This document shows, in pieces, positions 33,318-43,236 of a stretch of 48,731 nt of DNA (positions are counted from its first letter, which is position 1; every line of letters starts with the position of its first letter). Where the stretch lies: NCBI GenBank assembly GCA_937125455.1, contig CAKZLK010000001.1:1-48731 (forward strand). Reading direction: 5' to 3'. The DNA comes from an uncultured Aequorivita sp. Its GTDB lineage: Bacteria; Bacteroidota; Bacteroidia; Flavobacteriales; Flavobacteriaceae. The notes beneath the pieces were generated by a model that was not told the DNA's origin, made no database searches, and saw only the letters and a program-made list of their open reading frames with translations. Both the position numbers and the translations under genes were made by a program.

Positions 33318-34274
33318 ATGTCGCTCATTAAAAGCAATTATAAACCTACATTCCCTTTTAAAAACGGACACTTCTCCACTATTTATTCAGCCAAACTTCG
33401 TCCTTCGCCATCTTTAATCCAAGAACGCGAACGCATACAATTATCCGATGGCGATTTTATGGATATCGATTGGTCTTTTTCTAAAACACCAACACAAAAA
33501 GTAACAATCCTGCTCCACGGTTTGGAGGGAAACGCCCAACGGACCTATATGAAAGGCCAGGCCAAAATTTTAAACCAAAATGACTGGGATGCCGCTGCTG
33601 TAAATTTCAGGGGCTGTAGCGGGGAGGCAAATATTTCTTATCAATCCTACAACGCAGGAAAAACGGACGATCTGGAAGCGGTTATCAATTCGATTCTTAA
33701 AAAAGATAAATACAGTGAAATTGTTTTGGTGGGTTTCAGCCTCGGCGGAAACTTACTTTTAAAATATTTGGGCGAACGCGAATCTTTTCCGAAAGAAATT
33801 AAAAAAGCCGTAGCAATTTCAACTCCATTGAGTTTGAAAGGTTCTTTGGAATCCCTGAATGAATTTTCCAATTGGGTTTATCGAAATTCCTTCTTGATAA
33901 ATCTTCGGAAAAAGTACAAAACCAAAATGAAGGATTTTCCTGAAAAAATGACTCCTTCAGATTATAAAAAAATCACCTCGTTATTACAATTCGATAATGT
34001 CTATACCGCGCCAGCGCACGGATTTAAAGATGCTTTTGACTATTACGAAAAGAATAGCAGCTTACAATTTCTTCCAAATATTGAAATTCCAGTCTATATT
34101 TTGAATGCCGAAAACGACAGTTTCCTTTCTTCAGATTGTTATCCAATAGCATTGGCTTCAAAAATGAAAAACCTCTATCTAGAAATGCCAAAATATGGTG
34201 GTCATGTGGGTTATCATCAAACCAATAAATTGTATTACAGTGAAAAGCGTACTGTCCAATTTTTGAATGAATAA
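33318..34274 (+). CDS. Alpha/beta hydrolase, YheT-like esterase
   Basis: The 318-residue protein has the YheT/EMB8 pattern: HGLEGNAQRTYMKG (67-80), NFRGCSGE (96-103), nucleophile Ser141 in GFSLGGN, an acid in NAENDSF and His in GGHVGY. It is soluble and probably hydrolyses carboxylic esters or amides of lipids. It is probably monocistronic. Confidence 0.9.
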   Translation: MSLIKSNYKPTFPFKNGHFSTIYSAKLRPSPSLIQERERIQLSDGDFMDIDWSFSKTPTQKVTILLHGLEGNAQRTYMKGQAKILNQNDWDAAAVNFRGCSGEANISYQSYNAGKTDDLEAVINSILKKDKYSEIVLVGFSLGGNLLLKYLGERESFPKEIKKAVAISTPLSLKGSLESLNEFSNWVYRNSFLINLRKKYKTKMKDFPEKMTPSDYKKITSLLQFDNVYTAPAHGFKDAFDYYEKNSSLQFLPNIEIPVYILNAENDSFLSSDCYPIALASKMKNLYLEMPKYGGHVGYHQTNKLYYSEKRTVQFLNE

Positions 34275-34338
34275 TTTAAAGAAACCTTTCCATCTAAAAC
34301 CAACACATATCAAACCTTTACCTACCACCTAATTTTCT

Positions 34339-34346
34339 TACCTTTG
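34339..34346 (+). promoter_or_regulatory. Candidate -7 box (TACCTTTG) for yicC-gmk-nadD
   Basis: It is an exact TAnnTTTG match 20 bp before the yicC ATG at 34366, giving a short leader for the three-gene unit. Confidence 0.55.
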
Positions 34347-34365
34347 CCTTCACAAAATAAGGAAT

Positions 34366-35223
34366 ATGATCCAATCCATGACTGGCTACGGCAAAGAAGT
34401 TGTTCAATTGCCTTCCAAAACCATCACCATTGAAATTAAATCGCTAAACAGCAAAGGGCTCGACCTCAACACCCGAGTGCCTTCAAGCTATCGTGAAAAG
34501 GAGCTTGAAATACGCGATTTGCTTGCTAAATCATTACAGCGTGGTAAAGTGGATTTTTCCCTTTACATTGAAGTTACTGGTGAAGAAGTTACAACCAAAC
34601 TAAACGAAAGCGTCGTAAAACAATACATGAAGCAATTATCAAACGTGGTAAGTGGCGATTCAATGGAGTTTTTAAAAATGGCAATACGTATGCCCGATGC
34701 CTTAAAAACCGAACGTGAAGAAATTGACGAAAAAGAATATGAAGCAATTTTAAACGGAATCGATAAAGCGCTGGAAGCCATTAATAAATACAGAACAGAC
34801 GAAGGTTTAGTATTAGAAAACGACTTTTGGGACCGCGCTAAAACCATTTCAAAATTATTAGAAGACGTAATTGCTATAGATCCCGAACGCGTAGATGCGG
34901 TAAAGGAAAGACTTCGAAAAGCTGTTTCAGATTTAAAAGAAAAGGTAGACGAGAACCGTTTTGAGCAAGAGTTAATTTATTACCTTGAAAAATACGACAT
35001 CACCGAAGAAAAAGTTCGTCTTAAAAACCACTTGGAATATTTTGAAGAAGCATTAAAATCACACGATTCTAACGGTAAAAAACTGGGTTTCATAACACAG
35101 GAAATAGGCCGTGAAATCAACACCATTGGTAGCAAAGCAAATTATGCGCCAATGCAACAAGTGGTTGTACAAATGAAGGATGAGCTTGAAAAAATTAAGG
35201 AACAAGCCCTAAATGTTTTATAG
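34366..35223 (+). CDS. yicC: YicC family endoribonuclease-like protein
   Basis: The 285-residue protein has the family N-terminus MIQSMTGYGK and the C-terminus GKKLGFITQEIGREINTIGSKANYAPMQQVVVQMKDELEKIKEQALNVL region (about 236-285). YicC proteins are RNases with a role in sRNA turnover. The gene stop abuts the gmk ATG (TAGATG), indicating an operon with gmk, a common arrangement. Confidence 0.93.
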   Translation: MIQSMTGYGKEVVQLPSKTITIEIKSLNSKGLDLNTRVPSSYREKELEIRDLLAKSLQRGKVDFSLYIEVTGEEVTTKLNESVVKQYMKQLSNVVSGDSMEFLKMAIRMPDALKTEREEIDEKEYEAILNGIDKALEAINKYRTDEGLVLENDFWDRAKTISKLLEDVIAIDPERVDAVKERLRKAVSDLKEKVDENRFEQELIYYLEKYDITEEKVRLKNHLEYFEEALKSHDSNGKKLGFITQEIGREINTIGSKANYAPMQQVVVQMKDELEKIKEQALNVL

Positions 35224-35796
35224 ATGGAAGGAGGAAAATTGATAGTGTTTTCGGCGCCTTCCGGAAGTGGAAAAACAACCATTGTACAGCATTTGTTGAA
35301 ACAGGAAGACTTGAATTTAGAATTTTCTGTTTCCTGCACATCTCGCGAACCACGTGGGGATGAAAAGCACGGAGAAAATTACTATTTCATTTCTTTGAAA
35401 GATTTTAAGCAACACATTAAAAACGATGATTTTTTAGAATGGGAAGAAGTGTATCGCGATAATTTTTACGGTACACTTAAAAGTGAAGTGGAGCGCATAT
35501 GGAGCCACGGAAAAAACGTGATTTTTGACATTGATGTGGTTGGTGGACTGCGCATTAAAAAGAAATATCCCGAAAGAACCTTAGCTGTTTTTGTAAAACC
35601 CCCAAGTATTGACGAACTAAAAATTCGTTTGAAAAAGCGTAAAACAGAAAGCGACGAGCGTATCAATATGCGCATAGCAAAAGCTTCGGTTGAGCTGGCT
35701 ACCGCGCCGCAGTTTGATTACATCATTAAAAACCACGATTTGGAAACTGCTTTAAATGAAGCCCACGATTTGGTGGAAGGTTTTATAAAAGAATAA
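35224..35796 (+). CDS. gmk: Guanylate kinase
   Basis: The 190-residue protein has the P-loop APSGSGKTT (11-19) and the GMP-binding segment SCTSREPRGDEKHGENYYFIS (38-58). It phosphorylates GMP to GDP. It directly follows yicC with no gap and precedes nadD by 16 bp. Confidence 0.95.
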   Translation: MEGGKLIVFSAPSGSGKTTIVQHLLKQEDLNLEFSVSCTSREPRGDEKHGENYYFISLKDFKQHIKNDDFLEWEEVYRDNFYGTLKSEVERIWSHGKNVIFDIDVVGGLRIKKKYPERTLAVFVKPPSIDELKIRLKKRKTESDERINMRIAKASVELATAPQFDYIIKNHDLETALNEAHDLVEGFIKE

Positions 35797-35812
35797 AAAA
35801 TCATATCTAGAT

Positions 35813-36403
35813 TTGAAATCTTCAAAAAAAATAGGACTCTATTTTGGCACCTTCAACCCAATACACATTGGGCATTTGATTATTGCCAACCACATGGTGG
35901 AGTTCAGTGATTTAGATGAAGTTTGGTTTGTGGTTACCCCACACAATCCGCTAAAGAAGAAAAAAACACTTTTGGAAGACCATCATCGGCTTGCGATGGT
36001 TCGTATTGCTGTGGACGATTACCCAAAATTACAGGCCAGTAATGTAGAGATTGACCTTCCACAACCTAATTATACCGTGAATACTCTGGCTTATTTGGAA
36101 GAAAAATATCCTGAAAAAAACTTCTGCTTGATTATGGGTGAGGACAACTTGAAAAGTCTTCACAAGTGGAAAAACTATGAAGTTATTTTAGAAAGATATT
36201 CAATCTACGTTTATCCACGAATTTCTGAAGGAGCTGTGGAAACACAATTTGATAATCATCCAAAGATTAAAAAAGTTGACGCGCCGATTATTGAACTTTC
36301 CTCAACCTTCATCAGAAAAGGCATAAAATCTGGAAAAAACATTCGGCCGATGCTTTCGGCGGAAGTTTGGAAGTATTTGGATGAAATGAATTTTTATAAA
36401 TGA
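35813..36403 (+). CDS. nadD: Nicotinate-nucleotide adenylyltransferase
   Basis: The 196-residue protein has the nucleotidyltransferase signature GTFNPIHIGH (about 12-21) and the SSTFIRKGIKSG motif near the end, both typical of NadD. It makes nicotinate adenine dinucleotide in NAD synthesis. The start is TTG at 35813; no in-frame ATG precedes the first beta-strand, so this rare start is preferred. It is the last gene of yicC-gmk-nadD. Confidence 0.93.
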   Translation: MKSSKKIGLYFGTFNPIHIGHLIIANHMVEFSDLDEVWFVVTPHNPLKKKKTLLEDHHRLAMVRIAVDDYPKLQASNVEIDLPQPNYTVNTLAYLEEKYPEKNFCLIMGEDNLKSLHKWKNYEVILERYSIYVYPRISEGAVETQFDNHPKIKKVDAPIIELSSTFIRKGIKSGKNIRPMLSAEVWKYLDEMNFYK

Positions 36404-36591
36404 AAAACCGCCCCACCAAACTAACACTTGGGGAGCGGCCTCAACTAAATAACCAACCAAAATCATTGAAACTTCTTTTTTGAAGCGAAAATCCATTTCA
36501 ATAATTAAATCCAATAACGACAAGGACCTTAGAAACATTGTACAGGTATTCTTAAGCTACTGTTAAATGTTTCGGAAACTTTAGAATTGTG
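36404..36591 (+). other. Structured intergenic region after nadD
   Basis: No gene is seen. An imperfect G+C-rich hairpin (CCGC-CCCA paired with TGGG/GCGG, about 36407-36438) lies just after the nadD stop, without a T-run, and a short CTTC-T6-GAAG hairpin lies near 36472-36485. It could be a terminator remnant, an RNA-processing structure or a small RNA. Confidence 0.35.
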
Positions 36592-36599
36592 TACTTTTG
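36592..36599 (+). promoter_or_regulatory. Candidate -7 box (TACTTTTG) for gpsA
   Basis: It is an exact TAnnTTTG match 84 bp before the ATG. The predicted start near 36606 falls in the GCTAATT-TAG-AATTAGC dyad (36604-36620). Confidence 0.5.
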
Positions 36600-36619
36600 A
36601 AATGCTAATTTAGAATTAG

Positions 36620-36666
36620 CAAACCAAGGGAAGATGTATAATCTGAGTATCCCATCTTCCGGTTTG
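36620..36666 (+). promoter_or_regulatory. Long hairpin in the gpsA leader
   Basis: CAAACC...GGAAGATG (36620-36636) pairs with CATCTTCC-GGTTTG (36653-36666): an 8-bp and a 6-bp helix separated by a 3-nt one-sided bulge, with a 16-nt loop. It lies 17 bp before the ATG and is followed by a T-rich stretch (ATATTTTTT), so it could act as an attenuator or mask initiation. Confidence 0.55.
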
Positions 36667-36683
36667 TCAAATATTTTTTACAG

Positions 36684-37709
36684 ATGAAATTAGAAGTTAA
36701 GTCAATATCAGAAAAACCAAAATTTGCGGTCTTTGGCGGTGGTAGCTGGGCCACTGCAATTGTGAAAATGCTTTGTGAAAACCTAGATGAAGTTGGTTGG
36801 TACATGCGGAGCAAGGATTCCATTGATTTCATAAAAAAGCATGGACATAACCCCAATTATCTGACTTCGGTAGAATTTAATTTGAAACAAATAAAACTAA
36901 GTAACAATATTAATGAAACCGTTACCAAGGCAGATTATCTAATCTTCGTGATCCCGTCGGCCTTTCTCCATCAAGAGCTTGAAAAGCTAACGGTTTCCTT
37001 AGAAGACAAAGTAGTTTTTTCAGCCATTAAAGGAATTGTTCCAGAAACAAGCCTTATTGTTGGCGATCATTTCAATACCCATTACAAAGTTCCTTTTAAT
37101 AACATTGGTGTCATTTCTGGTCCCTGCCATGCAGAGGAAGTTGCCTTGGAAAGACTCTCCTATCTTACTATTGCCAGCGCTGACGACGAAAAAGCAAAGA
37201 TTGTTGCGAATGTTTTAAGTAGTGACTACATTAAGTGTACAACTAGCGATGATGTGTTAGGGACCGAGTATGCAGCAATGCTTAAAAACATTTATGCCGT
37301 AGCTGCTGGAATTGCGCACGGTCTTGGCTATGGCGACAACTTTCAAAGTGTGTTGATGAGTAACGCCATCCGCGAGATGAAGAAGTATGTGAAGAAAGTA
37401 CACAAGATGAAACGCGACATTAATGACTCTGCTTATTTAGGGGATCTTTTGGTAACGGGCTACTCGATATTTAGCCGAAATAGATTGTTTGGAACTATGG
37501 TTGGGAAAGGCTATACTGTAAAAAGTGCCCAACTGGAAATGAGTATGGTCGCAGAAGGGTACTACGCAACTAAAAGTGCTTACAAGCTAAACCAGCAAAG
37601 AGGCAAGAAAAAGGCAAAAACACCAATAATTGATGCCGTTTACGAAATTCTTTATGAAAATAAAGACCCTAAGAAAACGTTTAAAAAACTAACAGATAAA
37701 TTAGATTAA
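36684..37709 (+). CDS. gpsA: Glycerol-3-phosphate dehydrogenase (NAD(P)+)
   Basis: The 341-residue protein starts its Rossmann fold with FGGGSWATAIVKML (about 14-27). GPCHAEEVA and the catalytic Lys region (EYAAMLKNIYAVAAGIAHGLGYGDN) are conserved. It reduces dihydroxyacetone phosphate to sn-glycerol 3-phosphate for phospholipids. A leader hairpin precedes it and a perfect terminator follows. Confidence 0.95.
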   Translation: MKLEVKSISEKPKFAVFGGGSWATAIVKMLCENLDEVGWYMRSKDSIDFIKKHGHNPNYLTSVEFNLKQIKLSNNINETVTKADYLIFVIPSAFLHQELEKLTVSLEDKVVFSAIKGIVPETSLIVGDHFNTHYKVPFNNIGVISGPCHAEEVALERLSYLTIASADDEKAKIVANVLSSDYIKCTTSDDVLGTEYAAMLKNIYAVAAGIAHGLGYGDNFQSVLMSNAIREMKKYVKKVHKMKRDINDSAYLGDLLVTGYSIFSRNRLFGTMVGKGYTVKSAQLEMSMVAEGYYATKSAYKLNQQRGKKKAKTPIIDAVYEILYENKDPKKTFKKLTDKLD

Positions 37710-37710
37710 A

Positions 37711-37739
37711 AAAAGACCCCAGATCTGGGGTCTTTTTTT
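37711..37739. terminator. Perfect terminator hairpin shared by convergent genes
   Basis: GACCCCAGATCTGGGGTC is a perfect palindrome with A6 before and T6 after, between gpsA and the convergent oligopeptidase gene, whose stop codon overlaps its T-run. Confidence 0.93.
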
Positions 37740-39900
37740 ATTGCTTAATATCTTTATTTATATTTTCGGGTAAATCTTCATATCCCATATTGAACAGTGT
37801 AAAACCAAAAATATCTGCATACTGCTCAATAGTTTTGCTTACGGGAGTTCCTGCTCCATGACCGGCATCAGTTTCAATTCGTATTAAAATTGGATTGTTT
37901 CCTGTTTGTTTCGCTTGAAGTTCGGCGGCAAATTTAAAGCTATGCGCAGGCACTACTCTATCGTCGTGATCACCCGTAGTAATCAATGTTGCAGGATATT
38001 CAACACCTTCCTTTACATTGTGCAACGGTGAATATCCTTTTAGATATTCAAACATTTCTTTGCTGTCTTCAGAGGTGCCATAATCATAAGCCCAACCCGC
38101 ACCAGCGGTAAAGGTGTGATAACGCAGCATATCCAAAACGCCCACTGCGGGAAGCGCTACTTTCATCAAATCGGGTCTTTGGGTCATTGTCGCGCCAACA
38201 AGCAAACCTCCGTTAGAACCTCCCCGAATGGCTAAATAATCGTGTGATGTATACTTGTTATTAATCAAGTATTCTGCAGCAGCTATAAAATCGTCAAACA
38301 CGTTTTGTTTATTCATTTTTGTGCCCGCATTGTGCCATTTTTCTCCATACTCACCACCGCCGCGCAAGTTTGGTACCGCATAAATACCACCTTGTTCCAT
38401 CCAAACTGCGTTGGTGATGCTAAAACTTGGGGTAAGGCTGATATTAAACCCACCATACCCGTAAAGTATGGTTGGATTTTTTCCGTCCATTTTCAAACCT
38501 TTTTTATGGGTAATGATCATTGGGACTTTTGTCCCATCCTTCGAGGTATAAAAAACTTGATGGCTTTCATAATTTTCAGGATTGAAATCTATTTCAGGTT
38601 TTATGTATAATTCGGAAGTACCACTAGCAATATTGTATTTGTAAATACTCCCAGGAGTCACATAATTTGTGAAGGAATAATACAATTCCTTTTCTTCCTC
38701 TTTAGTCCCAAAACCTCCTGCAGAACCAACTCCAGGAAGCTTGATTTCGCGAATTAAATTTCCATCATAATCATACTGCATCACCTTTGAAACGGCATCT
38801 ACCATATATTTTGCAAAAATATTTCCTCCTCCTGTGCTAGGCAAAAGCACATTTTCTGTTTCAGGAAGGAAATCCTTCCAGTTATCAGGAGTTGGATTAT
38901 TAGCATCAGTTGTTATAATTTTGCGGTTTGGAGCGTTTCTGTTGGTAACAATATAGAGCTTAGAACCTACATTTTCAAGAATATAGGTGTCTGAATCCGT
39001 ATCGTCTAAAATGGCAACAAATTTTGAATCGGACTTTGTTAGATCTTTTATAAATAATTTGTTTCCTGTTGTAGAAGTACTTGCGCGTATGATTAAATAA
39101 TTATTGTCCTCGGTTACGGATGCATTAATGTAACGATGTTTCTGTTCTGGCGTATCACCAAAAATTACTTTATCGTCACTTTGTGGCGTTCCCATTTTGT
39201 GATAATACACCTTATGTTGATCAGTCTTAGCGGAAAGCTGACTGCCTTTTGGCTTGTCATAACTGGAATAATAAAATCCCTCCTCCGCTTTCCAAGAAAG
39301 ACCACTGAATTTTACATCATTCAGGGTGTCTCCAATCAATTCCATGGTTTCGGTATTCATCACAAGAACTTTACGCCAGTCGCTTCCACCTTCGGAAATA
39401 CTATAGGCCAATTTGCTGCCATCCTTGGAAAAGCTGGTTTCACCTAAAGAAATGGTGCCATCCTCCTTAAATGTATTTGGATCTAAAAATACTTCTGCAG
39501 TGTTTGGATCTTCTTCGGTTTTATAACGATAAATAACGTATTGATTTTGCAGTCCGTCATTTTTATAGAAATAGGTATAGTTGCCTTCGTGAAAAGGTGC
39601 GCCCACTTTTTCATAATTCCAAAGATCAGAAAGTCGTTTTTTTAAATCTTCACGGAAAGGTATTTTGTTCAAATAATCGAAAGTCACTTCATTTTCAGCC
39701 TTTACCCAAGCTGCGGTTTCTTCACTACGGTCATCTTCCAACCAGCGGTAAGGGTCTTTTACGTCAACACCAAAATAGGTGTCCACCGTATCTACTTTTT
39801 TTGTCTGTGGATAAGTCACGGATATTATTTCTTTTTTGGGTTCTTCTTTGCAGCCAACGAAAGCAAGGATTAAAATTGTGGTAACGATTGAAAATTTCAT
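37738..39900 (-). CDS. Prolyl oligopeptidase (S9A), lipoprotein
   Basis: The 720-residue protein has a lipobox (AFVGC, Cys17), so it is exported and lipid-anchored. A seven-bladed propeller (about 70-430) precedes the catalytic alpha/beta-hydrolase domain. The triad shows Ser in RGGSNGGLL, an Asp in GDHDDRVVP and His in DAGHGAG. It cleaves peptides after proline, working on oligopeptides because the propeller filters access. Length and domain order match the family. Confidence 0.95.
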   Translation of the reverse strand: MKFSIVTTILILAFVGCKEEPKKEIISVTYPQTKKVDTVDTYFGVDVKDPYRWLEDDRSEETAAWVKAENEVTFDYLNKIPFREDLKKRLSDLWNYEKVGAPFHEGNYTYFYKNDGLQNQYVIYRYKTEEDPNTAEVFLDPNTFKEDGTISLGETSFSKDGSKLAYSISEGGSDWRKVLVMNTETMELIGDTLNDVKFSGLSWKAEEGFYYSSYDKPKGSQLSAKTDQHKVYYHKMGTPQSDDKVIFGDTPEQKHRYINASVTEDNNYLIIRASTSTTGNKLFIKDLTKSDSKFVAILDDTDSDTYILENVGSKLYIVTNRNAPNRKIITTDANNPTPDNWKDFLPETENVLLPSTGGGNIFAKYMVDAVSKVMQYDYDGNLIREIKLPGVGSAGGFGTKEEEKELYYSFTNYVTPGSIYKYNIASGTSELYIKPEIDFNPENYESHQVFYTSKDGTKVPMIITHKKGLKMDGKNPTILYGYGGFNISLTPSFSITNAVWMEQGGIYAVPNLRGGGEYGEKWHNAGTKMNKQNVFDDFIAAAEYLINNKYTSHDYLAIRGGSNGGLLVGATMTQRPDLMKVALPAVGVLDMLRYHTFTAGAGWAYDYGTSEDSKEMFEYLKGYSPLHNVKEGVEYPATLITTGDHDDRVVPAHSFKFAAELQAKQTGNNPILIRIETDAGHGAGTPVSKTIEQYADIFGFTLFNMGYEDLPENINKDIKQ

Positions 39901-39965
39901 AGGATCTAGTTTATGCGAAATGTAAATATACTGCTTTTAGTGAAAAAAAATCACTCCTAAATTAC

Positions 39966-39997
39966 AAAGGCTTCCTTTTTAGGAAGCCTTTTTTTTA
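39966..39997. terminator. Terminator-like hairpin AAAGGCTTCC / GGAAGCCTTT
   Basis: A 10-bp stem with a short loop lies between two minus-strand genes. The longer T-run is on the plus side, so as a minus-strand terminator for the DoxX gene it is weaker; it may act both ways. Confidence 0.7.
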
Positions 39998-40013
39998 ACA
40001 AATTCATTCAAAT

Positions 40014-40394
40014 TCAATTAAATAACGGCCTGTATACTTTCCAGTGCTTGTAGATAAGAATTGTATTTAAAAAAACAACCACCACAGCTATAATAAGACC
40101 AGGAATATCTAAAAACATATGAAATAGTAGGATATTTACCGAAATGGGCGCTAACAAAAGCAAAGCAAAAGAAACCCATTTGTTAAACAGTAAGAGCAAT
40201 CCAATAAAAATTTCAAAAATTCCAATAACTTTCAGAATATAGCCTGTGTTGCTAAGCGAGTCAATAAAAATAGCTGCCTCACCCGTATAAATGTGGGGCG
40301 GCATAATGTTGAGGTGAATCAATTTGCTCAGTCCGAAAAAGAGTAATCCCAAGCCTAAAATAATTCTCAGGATTTTAGTAAAAGTTGAATTCAT
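40014..40394 (-). CDS. DoxX/DoxD-like small membrane protein
   Basis: The 126-residue protein has four hydrophobic segments (about 8-25, 46-66, 70-88 and 92-112). GLGLLFFGLSKLIHL at the start matches the DoxX family. These proteins are linked to respiration or thiosulfate oxidation in some organisms; the role here is unknown. Confidence 0.8.
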   Translation of the reverse strand: MNSTFTKILRIILGLGLLFFGLSKLIHLNIMPPHIYTGEAAIFIDSLSNTGYILKVIGIFEIFIGLLLLFNKWVSFALLLLAPISVNILLFHMFLDIPGLIIAVVVVFLNTILIYKHWKVYRPLFN

Positions 40395-40436
40395 AGGCTT
40401 TACGTTTAAGGGTTAGTCCTTAAAGATAAGGAAAAT

Positions 40437-40471
40437 AAAAAAACGCACCCTGATTAAAAGTGCGTTTTTTT
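40437..40471 (-). terminator. Terminator after asd
   Basis: AAAAAAACGCAC (40437-40448) pairs perfectly with GTGCGTTTTTTT (40460-40471) around an 11-nt loop, 42 bp beyond the asd stop. Confidence 0.88.
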
Positions 40472-40512
40472 AACAAAATTTTAAAATAATTTCTGTTTTT
40501 TATCTTAAATAT

Positions 40513-41502
40513 CTAGACTAATTGGTTGTTTAACAAATATTCTGCAATTTGAACGGCATTGGTTGCTGCACCTTTGCGAAGGTTATCGCTAACAATCCAC
40601 ATATTCAAAGTATTAGGTTGCGTTTCGTCACGACGGATTCTTCCAACAAACACATCATCTTTATCATGGGCATACATTGGCATTGGATACGTGTTGGTAT
40701 CTGGATTATCTTGAAGGATTATCCCTGGGGTGTCGTGTAATATTTTTCTAACATCGCTCAATTCAAAATCACATTCAAATTCCACGTTTACGGATTCGCT
40801 ATGTCCGCCAGCTGTTGGAATTCTAACTGCCGTAGCAGTAACTGAAAATGTGCGGTCATCCAATATTTTTTGTGGCTCCCGCGCCAACTTCATTTCTTCT
40901 TTGGTGTATCCGTTTTCTTCAAAAACATCACAATGTGGCAATGCATTTTTGTGTATTGGATATGGATAGGCCATTTCACCCTTTATACCAGCTATCTCAT
41001 TCTCCATTTGCTGAACGGCCTTTAAGCCAGTTCCAGAAACAGATTGATAGGTTGAAACCACAACCCTTTTCATTTTATATTTTTTATGAAGTGGTGCTAA
41101 GGCCATTACTAATTGAATGGTTGAGCAATTTGGATTAGCTATTATTTTATCATTTTTGGTCAATAAATACGCATTGATTTCAGGAACGATTAGTTTTTTG
41201 TCTGGCTCCATTCGCCATGCAGAAGAGTTGTCTATTACTGTTGTTCCAACTTCGGCAAATTTTGGAGCCCACTCCAGCGAAGTGCTTCCGCCAGCAGAAA
41301 AAATAGCGATGTTTGGTTTTGCCGCAACGGCTTCCTTTAAACCAATTACTTTATAGGTTTTCCCTTTAAAGGAAATTTCTTTTCCAACAGATTTTTCAGA
41401 AGCTACCAAAAGTAGTTCGTCTATTGGAAAATTCCTTTCCTGCAATACTTTCAACATTACTTCGCCAACCATTCCGGTGGCACCAACCAAAGCTAATTTC
41501 AT
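40513..41502 (-). CDS. asd: Aspartate-semialdehyde dehydrogenase
   Basis: The 329-residue protein has the NADP-binding start LALVGATGMVGEVML (3-17) and catalytic Cys126 in NPNCSTIQ. It reduces aspartyl phosphate to aspartate semialdehyde for Lys, Met and Thr synthesis. Length matches the family. It is followed by a strong terminator. Confidence 0.95.
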   Translation of the reverse strand: MKLALVGATGMVGEVMLKVLQERNFPIDELLLVASEKSVGKEISFKGKTYKVIGLKEAVAAKPNIAIFSAGGSTSLEWAPKFAEVGTTVIDNSSAWRMEPDKKLIVPEINAYLLTKNDKIIANPNCSTIQLVMALAPLHKKYKMKRVVVSTYQSVSGTGLKAVQQMENEIAGIKGEMAYPYPIHKNALPHCDVFEENGYTKEEMKLAREPQKILDDRTFSVTATAVRIPTAGGHSESVNVEFECDFELSDVRKILHDTPGIILQDNPDTNTYPMPMYAHDKDDVFVGRIRRDETQPNTLNMWIVSDNLRKGAATNAVQIAEYLLNNQLV

Positions 41503-41558
41503 TGTTATTGAATTTTAAGCAAAAGTAGCTTATCGCAAGTTATTTTTTCTGAATAAAA

Positions 41559-41599
41559 AGCAAAAAAGAACCCTCCGTAGCTTTACGCGATGGAGGGTT
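41559..41599 (-). terminator. Terminator after mscL
   Basis: The arms AACCCTCC (41569-41576) and GGAGGGTT (41592-41599) form an 8-bp stem; on the minus strand it is followed by CTTTTTTG. Confidence 0.8.
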
Positions 41600-41635
41600 T
41601 AAGGTTAAAATATATAGTGCAGCGGTGGCTGTAAC

Positions 41636-42049
41636 TTATTTTTTTCTTAGCTCGTCTCGGATTTCTTTCAACAAGTCTACTTCTGATGGGCCTGGATCTG
41701 GTGCAGGAGCTGCTGCTTCTTTCTTTGCTCTAACTTTTCCGTAAGCCTTTACTATCATAAATAATACAAATCCAACAATTATAAGGTTAATGATGGAATT
41801 TATCCATTTCCCCCACATTATAGCATTTTCAGGCTTTGTAACCTCACCATCAGGCCCTACTATAGCAGGGTCCAGCACATATTTAAGGTCGGCAAAATCC
41901 ATTCCGCCTGTAAAGTGGCCAACGAGAGGCATAATCATATCATTTGTAAATCCTGTAACAACAAGGCCTACGGCTCCTGCTAAAATTACAGCAACGGCAA
42001 GGTCTACCACGTTGCCAGTCATAATAAAATCCCGAAATTCTTTTAACAT
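41636..42049 (-). CDS. mscL: Large-conductance mechanosensitive channel
   Basis: The 137-residue protein matches MscL: FRDFIMTGNVVDLAVAVILAGAVGLVVTGFTNDMIMP (about 5-41) is the first helix, and a second hydrophobic segment (INSIINLIIVGFVLFMIVKAY) lies near 85-105. The C-terminal helix is charged. It opens under membrane tension to release solutes in osmotic downshock. Confidence 0.95.
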   Translation of the reverse strand: MLKEFRDFIMTGNVVDLAVAVILAGAVGLVVTGFTNDMIMPLVGHFTGGMDFADLKYVLDPAIVGPDGEVTKPENAIMWGKWINSIINLIIVGFVLFMIVKAYGKVRAKKEAAAPAPDPGPSEVDLLKEIRDELRKK

Positions 42050-42125
42050 GTTGATTGGTTTAGTTGTTAATAGCCACTAATTTAGTTAAAAAGAATTCAT
42101 TTCTTAAAAAATTTGTTTAATTAAT

Positions 42126-43235
42126 TTACTTTCTCAGCACTACTCGCTTCACTCTTTGTGAAATTGCAGTTATCAATTCATAAGAAATGGAATTGATCGC
42201 CGCTGCTAATTCTTCAGCAGTTGTGGTAGCGCCAAAAATAATTGCCTCGTCACCTTCTTCGCAATCTATATTAGTAACATCTACCATTATCATATCCATA
42301 CAAACATTGCCTAGAATAGGTGCTTTTTTTCCATTAATAGTAACCCACCCCTTGCCCTTACCATAGGAACGCGGAATTCCATCGGCGTGACCAAGAGCAA
42401 GCGTAGCGGAAAGCGTAGTTTTTTCAGCAATAAAACCTCTATTATAGCCAACACTTTCGCCTATTTCAACTTTGTGGATTTGCGATATGATGGTTTTTAA
42501 TGTTCCGATAGGTTTTAAGTGTTTGTTTTCTTCTGGATCATTGCCAAAGCCATAAATACCAATCCCCGTTCGAACCATGTCAAAATGTGCTTCGGGATAA
42601 TTTATAATTCCAGATGTATTTGCACAATGAAGCAGTGGTTTGTAACCAAGTTTGGCAACCAAGGCGTCAGAAATTTCATTAAATCTTTCAATTTGCTTTA
42701 AAGTGAATTCTTTCTCTTTCAAATCTTCACTTGCAGCGAGGTGCGAAAAAACAGACTTTACTTTTATACTTTGGGTTTTAGAGAGTGTTTCAGTAATATA
42801 AGGAACATCGTCAGCAACAAAACCCAAGCGGTTTAAGCCCGTGTTGAATTTTAAGTGGATGGGATAATTGGTCTGGTTTTTTTCTTCCGCGAAAGCGATA
42901 AATTCTTCCAGCATTTTCCGAGAATAAATACTTGGTTCCATGCAGCGGTTCACAATCATTCCAAAATTTGTAGGTAATGGATGTAGCACCAAAATTGGGG
43001 TTTCAATCTTTGCATCTCGAAGAGTTTCCCCTTCGTGGGGATAGGCAACGGCAAAATAATCGACACCCAATTCCACAAGCTCTTTTGCAATAACTACTGA
43101 ATCACTTCCATAGGCAAAGGCTTTCACAACTGCAAGAACTTTAGTTTCAGGTTTTAATTTTGAAGTAAGGTATTTGTAATTATTGTCGAGTGCGTTAAGG
43201 TCAATCTCTAATAATGTTTCTTTGGCTTTAGGCAT
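42126..43235 (-). CDS. alr: Alanine racemase
   Basis: The protein has 369 residues from the ATG at 43235, one base after the tdk stop; an ATG 14 codons upstream lies inside tdk and is less likely. The PLP-lysine is Lys38 in VVKAFAYGSD (many racemases have VVKADAYGHG). The catalytic Tyr region (VGYNRGF) and the MDMIMVD segment are present. It makes D-alanine for peptidoglycan. It is translated with tdk. Confidence 0.93.
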   Translation of the reverse strand: MPKAKETLLEIDLNALDNNYKYLTSKLKPETKVLAVVKAFAYGSDSVVIAKELVELGVDYFAVAYPHEGETLRDAKIETPILVLHPLPTNFGMIVNRCMEPSIYSRKMLEEFIAFAEEKNQTNYPIHLKFNTGLNRLGFVADDVPYITETLSKTQSIKVKSVFSHLAASEDLKEKEFTLKQIERFNEISDALVAKLGYKPLLHCANTSGIINYPEAHFDMVRTGIGIYGFGNDPEENKHLKPIGTLKTIISQIHKVEIGESVGYNRGFIAEKTTLSATLALGHADGIPRSYGKGKGWVTINGKKAPILGNVCMDMIMVDVTNIDCEEGDEAIIFGATTTAEELAAAINSISYELITAISQRVKRVVLRK

Positions 43236-43236
43236 A

